In this document: one piece after another, positions 16,091 through 20,652 of the stretch
Layout of the letters: each line of letters starts with the position of its first letter
How positions within the stretch are numbered: position 1 is the stretch's first letter
Origin: Rhodopseudomonas_A sp036404135
GTDB taxonomy: Bacteria > Pseudomonadota > Alphaproteobacteria > Rhizobiales > Xanthobacteraceae
Assembly: GCF_036404135.1 (NCBI RefSeq)
Contig: NZ_DASWPE010000113.1
Span: forward strand, 1 to 20,652
DNA length: 20,652 nucleotides
Direction: 5' to 3'
Position numbers and translations under genes: made by a program
The notes under the pieces: model-generated
What the model saw: only the letters and a program-made list of their open reading frames with translations
Database searches by the model: none
What the model was told of the DNA's origin: nothing

Positions 16091-16321
16091 ATGCCCGACG
16101 ACCAACCTCAGTCCACAACGTCGCTCAGCGAACGGATCGACGCGCTGGAAATCCGCATCGCCTATCAGGACGAAACCATCGAGACGCTGAACGCCACCAT
16201 CACCGCGCAGTGGCAGCAGCTCGACGCGCTGACCCGGCAGGTGAAATCGCTCGGCGACCGGCTGCAGGAGGCCGAGGCCAACGCGCCGGCGCCGAGCAAC
16301 GAGCCGCCGCCGCATTATTGA
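16091..16321 (+). CDS. slyX: SlyX family protein
   Basis: A 76-residue protein with a heptad-patterned coiled coil (SERIDALEIRIAYQDETIE to LTRQVKSLGDRLQEAE) and the C-terminal PPHY that marks SlyX. Its role is unknown; in enterobacteria it lies beside slyD. The ATG at 16091 is preceded by GAGAG; the frame is open further upstream but only this start gives the conserved length. It is divergent from the gamma-glutamyltransferase gene (165-base gap with no clear signal) and converges on the acyl-CoA synthetase gene, its TGA directly abutting that gene's stop. Confidence 0.9.
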   Translation: MPDDQPQSTTSLSERIDALEIRIAYQDETIETLNATITAQWQQLDALTRQVKSLGDRLQEAEANAPAPSNEPPPHY

Positions 16322-17854
16322 TCAGGCCTCGGCGCGCTGCGGCTGCCGCAGATCGCGCAATTCGCGCTTCAGCACCTTGCCGATCGCGCTGCGCGGCAGC
16401 GTCTCCACCGCGACGAGGTCGTTGAGCCGCTGGGTCTTGCCGACCCGGGCGTTGGTCCAGGCCTTCAGCGCCGCGGCGTCGACCGACGCATCGGGCCGCA
16501 GCACCGCGAACGCCACCGGGGTCTCACCCCATTCCTGCGATGGCATGCCGACCACCGCCGCCTCGATCACGTCGGGATGCGAAGCGAGCACGCTTTCGAT
16601 GTCGCTGGGATAGATGTTGAAGCCGCCGGAAATGATCATGTCCTTCTTGCGGTCCATCAGCGTGAGGAAGCCGTCTTCGTCGAACCGGCCGATGTCGCCG
16701 GTGCGGACGAAACGAACACCGTTCTCGTCGTGCCAGAAGGTCTCTGCGGTCTTGCCCGGCTGGTTGAGATAGCCCTGCATCATCACCGGCGAACAGCCGA
16801 CGATCTCGCCGATCTGCCCGACCGGCACCTGATGCCCCTCCTCGTCGATCAGCCGCACCTCGTGACCGGGCATCGGCTGGCCGACGGTGGCAAGCTTGTC
16901 GGGATGCTCGTGCGCCAACAGCGCGCAGGAGCCGCCGCCCTCGGTCATGCCGTAATATTCGACCAGCCCGCCCGGCCAGCGCTGCAGAATATCCGCCTTC
17001 AGCTCTGCGGCGAATGGCGCCGAGGTGCAGAATTTCAGCTTGTAGGACGACAGATCGAAGCGGTCGAAATCCGGCAGCGCCATGATGCGGCGATACTGCA
17101 CCGGCACCAGCATGGCGTAGGAGACGCGATGCTTCTCGCTCAGCTCCAAGAATCCGCGGGCGTCGAATTTCTTCATCAAAACGAGGCCGCCGCCGCCGGC
17201 CAGCGTCGGGTTGAAGCACACCAGCGTGGTGTTGGAATAGAGCGGCGTCGACAGCAGCGCCACCGCGTCGGGGCCGTAGCCCGGCGGATCGAGCTGGCCA
17301 TATTGCCGCCAGCGCAGTTCGTGGGTGTGGACGATCCCTTTGGGTGTTCCCGTGGTGCCGGAGGAATAGATGATGTTGAAGATCCATTGCGGATCGATCG
17401 CGACCGGCGACGGCTTCACGCCCGGCGCGGCGCACCAGGCGCTGAACGGCCGTCCCCAGCCGGAGGCGTCGAACGACACTTGAAGCGGCGCCTGCGCGGC
17501 ATTGCCCATCGCCGCGGCGGTCGCCGCATCCATGAACAGGATCCTGGCGCCGGAATCCTTCAGCATCGCCGCGAAGTCCTGCGGCAACGACGACGGCGCC
17601 AAGGGCGCCACAGCGACGCCTACCCGCAGCGCGCCGAGAAACGTCACCACATATTCCAACGAACTCAGCGCGCAGATCGCGATGACGTCGCGCGGCTTCA
17701 GCCCGTCGGCCTGCAAGGCAGCGGCGACGCGGTCGATCCAATCGTCGAATTGCGCGTAATTGACGTTGCGGTCGCCATCGATCACCGCACTGCGCTGCGG
17801 CGCCTCGGCGGCGGTTTTGCGGACCAGCGCATCGAGGCTGATGAACTCCGGCAT
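16322..17854 (-). CDS. AMP-dependent acyl-CoA synthetase/ligase (ANL superfamily)
   Basis: A 510-residue adenylate-forming enzyme that would activate a carboxylic acid with ATP and join it to CoA. Motifs in order: phosphate loop YSSGTTGTPKG (about 170-180), YYGMTEGG, RTGDIGRFDEDGF, DMIISGGFNIYPSDIE, and the C-terminal catalytic lysine K493 in PRSAIGKVLKREL. It is soluble, with no signal peptide. The start is ATG 17854, with GGGAGAGAGA upstream and a perfect TATAAT 57 bases before it; an in-frame earlier start at 17905 would lie too close to the promoter. The acid specificity (fatty, aromatic or other) cannot be read from the sequence, and no pathway genes adjoin it. Confidence 0.92.
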   Translation of the reverse strand: MPEFISLDALVRKTAAEAPQRSAVIDGDRNVNYAQFDDWIDRVAAALQADGLKPRDVIAICALSSLEYVVTFLGALRVGVAVAPLAPSSLPQDFAAMLKDSGARILFMDAATAAAMGNAAQAPLQVSFDASGWGRPFSAWCAAPGVKPSPVAIDPQWIFNIIYSSGTTGTPKGIVHTHELRWRQYGQLDPPGYGPDAVALLSTPLYSNTTLVCFNPTLAGGGGLVLMKKFDARGFLELSEKHRVSYAMLVPVQYRRIMALPDFDRFDLSSYKLKFCTSAPFAAELKADILQRWPGGLVEYYGMTEGGGSCALLAHEHPDKLATVGQPMPGHEVRLIDEEGHQVPVGQIGEIVGCSPVMMQGYLNQPGKTAETFWHDENGVRFVRTGDIGRFDEDGFLTLMDRKKDMIISGGFNIYPSDIESVLASHPDVIEAAVVGMPSQEWGETPVAFAVLRPDASVDAAALKAWTNARVGKTQRLNDLVAVETLPRSAIGKVLKRELRDLRQPQRAEA

Positions 17855-17910
17855 AATGTCTCTCTCCCGTTGTGGTGTTGGCCGAGGCCGCGCTCTTCGG
17901 CGCATGAGGC

Positions 17911-17916
17911 ATTATA
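17911..17916 (-). promoter_or_regulatory. Perfect -10 hexamer (TATAAT) for the acyl-CoA synthetase gene
   Basis: The minus strand reads TTTGCG-TATAAT 57 bases upstream of the ATG. An exact TATAAT is rare in this GC-rich window. The -35 at 17 bases (CTCGCC) is poor, so activation by another factor is possible. The remainder of 17855-18045 holds no gene. Confidence 0.5.
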
Positions 17917-18045
17917 CGCAAAGCGCCTCCGAGGGCGAGAGCCCACGAAGGCAGCGTGGCAGCCTTGATGCTGACGGGATCGCGGCGCCCGACCGATGCC
18001 CGCGCGGCGAAAAACCGCGGCAAGCTCCGCCGATGGCGGCGGGGC

Positions 18046-18459
18046 TCAGCGCACCGGGGTGGTGCGCTCGTCGGTCCAGGTCAGGCCGAAGGCATCGAGC
18101 CCCTCGGCGAGAAAGTCGCTGAGCAGCGGCTCGCCCAGAAGATAGCTCGCGGTGCGGCCGTTGCGGCCGTCGGCGGCCTCGCGGCGCAGATCGTCCCATT
18201 CCTCGATGGTGCCGTCGCCGCGGCCGAGCCGCATCAAGGCCACCAGATCGATCTGCTCATCCTCGCTCATCGCATTGATGAAGGAGGTGATCTCGCGCGC
18301 CACCGGATCGCTGCCGTCGTCCTCGAGCACGTCGACCATGTTGTCGTCGGCGCCGTTGGAACCGGACTCCGGATCGGAGCTGTCTTCCTTGACGTCGAAT
18401 TCGCGCACCTTTTCGATCAGAAAGCCGACCTGCTCGGTCGAAATGGTTAGCTCTGGCAT
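18046..18459 (-). CDS. DUF3775 domain-containing protein
   Basis: A 137-residue acidic, soluble protein of unknown function. It matches the DUF3775 pattern known from alphaproteobacteria: an N-terminal LTISTEQVGFLIEKVREFDVKE, an aspartate-rich middle (about 28-55), then SFINAMSEDEQIDLVALMRLGRG and the C-terminal RTASYLLGEPLLSDFLAEGLDAFG. No catalytic motif, signal peptide or membrane segment is visible. An AGGAGGAG ribosome-binding site precedes the ATG at 18459, so it is probably well translated. It stands alone, divergent from the fumarylacetoacetate hydrolase-family gene. Confidence 0.82.
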   Translation of the reverse strand: MPELTISTEQVGFLIEKVREFDVKEDSSDPESGSNGADDNMVDVLEDDGSDPVAREITSFINAMSEDEQIDLVALMRLGRGDGTIEEWDDLRREAADGRNGRTASYLLGEPLLSDFLAEGLDAFGLTWTDERTTPVR

Positions 18460-18581
18460 GGGCTCCTCCTTGCCTGATCCGCTGCGGATCTCGAGTTCGG
18501 CTAACGCGCCGCAGCGCGAGACGATCCATGGCGCGGCGGTGCAACACCAGCAGATTTCGCGTTGCCGCGGTGCACCGAACG

Positions 18582-18601
18582 GGACTGCGGCGGCGCAGTC
18601 C
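18582..18601. repeat. Perfect 8-bp inverted repeat in a divergent intergenic gap
   Basis: GGACTGCG-GCGG-CGCAGTCC lies in the 211-base gap between the divergent DUF3775 and hydrolase genes. There is no T-run, and it is upstream of both genes, so it is not a terminator for either. It could be an operator or a leader hairpin of the plus-strand gene 70 bases downstream. Confidence 0.4.
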
Positions 18602-18670
18602 GCGGTTGAATTTCCCTCTGCGCTGCGCCATGAAGCTCACAAGAGGCGATAGCGGGAGAGGAAACGAATT

Positions 18671-19513
18671 ATGAAACTTGTGCGATTTGGCGCGCGCGGC
18701 CAGGAAAAGCCCGGCCTGATCGATGGCTCCGGCCAATTGCGGGATTTGTCTGCGCATCTGGCCGACCTCGCGGGCGACGCCTTTGCGCCGGCCGCGCTGG
18801 CCAAGCTCGCAGCCCTCGACGCCGAAACCCTGCCGCTGGTCATCGACCAGCCGCGGATCGGCGCGCCGGTCGGCGGATCGCCGAAATTCATCGCAATCGG
18901 ACTGAATTACGCCGACCACGCCGCCGAGGCCGGAATGGCGATTCCATCCGAGCCGATCGTGTTCATCAAGGCCAACAGCTCGCTGTGCGGCCCCAACGAC
19001 GCGGTGGAAAAGCCGCGCGGCTCGACCAAGCTCGACTGGGAGGTCGAACTCGCCGTGGTGATCGGCGCCCGCGCCAAATATGTCGGCGAGGCCGACGCGC
19101 TGAATTATGTCGCCGGCTATGCGGTGTGCAACGACGTCTCCGAGCGCGCCTTTCAGCTCGAGCGGCTCGGGCAATGGACCAAGGGCAAGTCGCACGACAC
19201 CTTCGGCCCGCTCGGGCCGTGGCTGGTGACCAAGGACGAGATCGCCGACGTCCACAAATTGCCGATGTGGCTCGACGTCAACGGCCAGCGCTGCCAGACC
19301 GGCTCGACCGCGACCATGATCTTCAACGTGCCGAAGATCGTCTCTTATCTGTCGGAGATCATGACGCTCAACCCCGGCGACATCATCACCACCGGCACCC
19401 CACCCGGCGTCGGCATGGGCATGAAGCCGCCGAAATTTCTCAACGTCGGCGACGTGGTGACGCTCGGCATCGAAGGCCTCGGCCAACAGCGCCAGGAAAT
19501 TATCGCGGCGTGA
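18671..19513 (+). CDS. Fumarylacetoacetate hydrolase family protein
   Basis: A 280-residue protein of the FAH superfamily, whose members hydrolyse, decarboxylate or isomerise beta-diketo or 2-oxo acids with a bound divalent metal. The metal site E-x-E...D is intact at E124, E126 and D155 (KLDWEVELAVVIG, CNDVSER). Other family blocks are present: IGLNYADHAAEAG, KANSSLCGPND and IITTGTPPGVGMG. Length and the short N-terminal extension match the 2-hydroxyhepta-2,4-diene-1,7-dioate isomerase-like or acylpyruvase group rather than eukaryotic-type FAH. GAGAGGAAA lies just before the ATG. No aromatic-degradation partner adjoins it except the downstream glutathione S-transferase, 261 bases away, so the true substrate is open. 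Confidence 0.9.
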   Translation: MKLVRFGARGQEKPGLIDGSGQLRDLSAHLADLAGDAFAPAALAKLAALDAETLPLVIDQPRIGAPVGGSPKFIAIGLNYADHAAEAGMAIPSEPIVFIKANSSLCGPNDAVEKPRGSTKLDWEVELAVVIGARAKYVGEADALNYVAGYAVCNDVSERAFQLERLGQWTKGKSHDTFGPLGPWLVTKDEIADVHKLPMWLDVNGQRCQTGSTATMIFNVPKIVSYLSEIMTLNPGDIITTGTPPGVGMGMKPPKFLNVGDVVTLGIEGLGQQRQEIIAA

Positions 19514-19614
19514 TGGCCGCGGGTCGTCGTGGCGCGATGGCTGGCGCGCACTTGGCTCGCTGATGATGGCTACCCGGCTTGCGGCTCGTGATCGTCAGCG
19601 ATCCGCACCGCCGA

Positions 19615-19672
19615 CGTCATCCTGAGGAGCCCGGCGAAGCCCGAAGGGCGAAGCCGGGCGTCTCGAAGGATG
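19615..19672. repeat. CGTCATCCT-type intergenic palindromic repeat, copy 1
   Basis: CGTCATCCTGAGGAGC at one end and CTCGAAGGATG at the other enclose an inner stem CCCGGC/GCCGGG, giving an overall stem-loop. This pattern recurs between genes in Bradyrhizobium and Rhodopseudomonas. A related shorter copy lies at 20395-20442. Nothing else is recognisable in the 19514-19774 gap. Confidence 0.8.
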
Positions 19673-19774
19673 GACAGCGGGTGAAAGCTTCGTCATCTTC
19701 TGGGCCGCCGCGGACACTGCCGCCCCCTCGCGGCATTGCCCCATTCCTAGATCTGCTTCGCCAAGGGCCTTCCG

Positions 19775-20389
19775 ATGAAACTCGTCTTCTCCCCCACCTC
19801 GCCGTTCGCGCGCAAGGTGCGCATCGTCGCGATCGAGCTCGGCCTGATCGACAGCATCGAATTCGTCTCCGCCAAGGTGACGCCCGGCGAGCCGAACGAC
19901 GACTATGTGCACAGCGTCAACCCGCTGAAGAAGCTGCCGGCGCTGATCCTCGACAGCGGCGAGGTGCTGGTCGACTCCTACGTGATCGCCGAATATCTCG
20001 ACGAGCTTGCCGGCGGCAAACTGCTCCCGGCGTCCGGCCCACAGCGCTTTCGCGTGAAAAGCGATCACTCGCTGATCCAGGGCATGCTGGATTCGATGCT
20101 GCTGTGCCGCTACGAGAAATTCGTGCGGCCGCAGCCGCTGCAATGGCAGGCCTGGTATGATGATCACTGGGCCCGGGTGTGGAACGGGTTGGCGCGCTTT
20201 GAGCAGCACGACGAAGCGTTGTCCGGACCGCTCGACCTCGCGCAGATCGCGCTGGTTTGCGTGCTCGGCTATGCCGACCTGCGGTTTGCGGATTGCAATT
20301 GGCGCCAAGCGTTTCCCAAGCTCGACGCGTTTCACGACAAGATGCTAACGCGGCCCTCGGTGCAGATCTCGCAGCCGCCGAAAGCGTGA
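19775..20389 (+). CDS. Glutathione S-transferase family protein
   Basis: A 204-residue cytosolic glutathione transferase. The N-terminal thioredoxin-like domain starts MKLVFSPTSPFARKVRIVA, with serines near residue 9 as possible catalytic residues, and contains the glutathione-binding NPLKKLPALILDSGEVLVDSYVIAEYLDE (about 49-77, with the cis-proline after LKKL). The helical C-terminal domain has LDLAQIALVCVLGYADLRF, a version of the usual N-capping region. AAGGGCC precedes the ATG. Closest in feel to the small alphaproteobacterial GSTs of unknown substrate; a stress or detoxification role is inferred. It is flanked on both sides by copies of one intergenic repeat. Confidence 0.9.
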   Translation: MKLVFSPTSPFARKVRIVAIELGLIDSIEFVSAKVTPGEPNDDYVHSVNPLKKLPALILDSGEVLVDSYVIAEYLDELAGGKLLPASGPQRFRVKSDHSLIQGMLDSMLLCRYEKFVRPQPLQWQAWYDDHWARVWNGLARFEQHDEALSGPLDLAQIALVCVLGYADLRFADCNWRQAFPKLDAFHDKMLTRPSVQISQPPKA

Positions 20390-20394
20390 TTTCC

Positions 20395-20442
20395 CGTCAT
20401 CCTAAGACGCGCGCCCTGTTGGGCGAGACTCGAAGGATGACG
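20395..20442. repeat. CGTCATCCT-type intergenic palindromic repeat, copy 2
   Basis: Perfect 9-bp outer arms CGTCATCCT (20395-20403) and AGGATGACG (20434-20442) surround an inner stem CGCCC-TGTT-GGGCG (20412-20425). It starts six bases after the glutathione transferase stop and may end or stabilise that transcript. It shares the CGTCATCCT and CTCGAAGGATG ends with the copy at 19615-19672. Confidence 0.8.
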
Positions 20443-20572
20443 CCCCGAGCGACATGGCCATCGTTTGAGAGCCGGGGTGAATAAGCGATCAATGAAGTCG
20501 GGCGTTCAACCCGTCATTGCTGTGCATGTTCACTAATTCGCTGATTGAATCCATCCGAACGGAGGGGATTCG

Positions 20573-20652
20573 ATGCGCGACAACAGCTTTGACCGGACGA
20601 TCGAGCGGAATGACCTGCAGAAGTGGCGGTTTCTGATCCCGGAATATGAGGC
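20573..20652 (+). CDS. Start of an unidentified gene, cut by the window edge
   Basis: An ATG preceded by a strong GGAGGGG ribosome-binding site opens a frame of 26 complete codons to the end of the window, beginning MRDNSFDRTIERNDLQKW and continuing RFLIPEYE. It is hydrophilic and has no signal peptide. I do not recognise it with confidence; it faintly resembles the N-terminus of helix-turn-helix transposase-type proteins. The base composition here and in the 130 bases before it is visibly less GC-rich than the rest of the window, consistent with acquired DNA. Confidence 0.6.
   Translation, partial: MRDNSFDRTIERNDLQKWRFLIPEYE

Noticed and set aside
18001..18045. GC-rich hairpin and TTTTT (minus strand) after the DUF3775 gene as a terminator
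   Set aside because: The CCGCC-ATC-GGCGG stem is about a dozen bases from the T-run and the alternative stem has the Ts in its loop; neither is a proper intrinsic terminator.
18671..20389. Fumarylacetoacetate hydrolase-family protein and glutathione transferase as a homogentisate or gentisate pathway
   Set aside because: The genes are 261 bases apart with a repeat between them, no ring-cleavage dioxygenase is present, and the transferase lacks clear maleylpyruvate/maleylacetoacetate isomerase hallmarks.

Overview
This is a high-GC chromosomal segment that looks like an alphaproteobacterium of the Rhodopseudomonas/Bradyrhizobium group. That assignment is inferred from protein style, codon use, a SlyX ending in PPHY, a DUF3775 protein, an EcfG-like promoter, and two kinds of intergenic palindromic repeat familiar from that group. 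No tRNA, rRNA, CRISPR array or complete mobile element is visible. Most of the window is ordinary, tightly packed metabolic and transport DNA; I see no clearly new multi-gene system.

Left end (1-3267, minus strand): a glycerol operon transcribed glpR, glpD, then a GlpS-like ABC ATPase that runs off the window. This is the gene order of the glycerol ABC transporter (GlpSTPQV) loci of rhizobia. The glpR-glpD gap carries a cluster of TTCGA/CGAAAGC motifs that look like GlpR operators.

3268-3651 is gene-free and holds a compound palindromic repeat. 3652-9330 (minus strand) is a four-gene efflux operon: periplasmic adaptor lipoprotein, RND pump, TetR regulator, flavin-reductase-like protein. A perfect 8+6+8 palindrome overlaps a TTGACA -35 element in front of it and is the likely TetR operator. 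9331-12000 is a large membrane hybrid histidine kinase with receiver and HPt domains but no partner output regulator nearby.

12225-13327: a cupin and a CsbD stress protein are divergently transcribed. csbD has an EcfG (general stress sigma factor)-like promoter and a clear hairpin terminator, followed by a short imperfect tandem repeat. 13328-15925 (minus strand): a gamma-glutamyltransferase-family protein without a signal peptide and a D-2-hydroxyacid dehydrogenase, probably one operon. 16091-17854: slyX and an acyl-CoA synthetase-like gene converge with directly abutting stop codons. 18046-20389: a DUF3775 protein (minus), then a fumarylacetoacetate hydrolase-family protein and a glutathione S-transferase (plus), with two copies of a CGTCATCCT-type palindromic repeat on either side of the transferase gene. 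A further gene starts at 20573 with less GC-rich sequence and is cut by the window edge.
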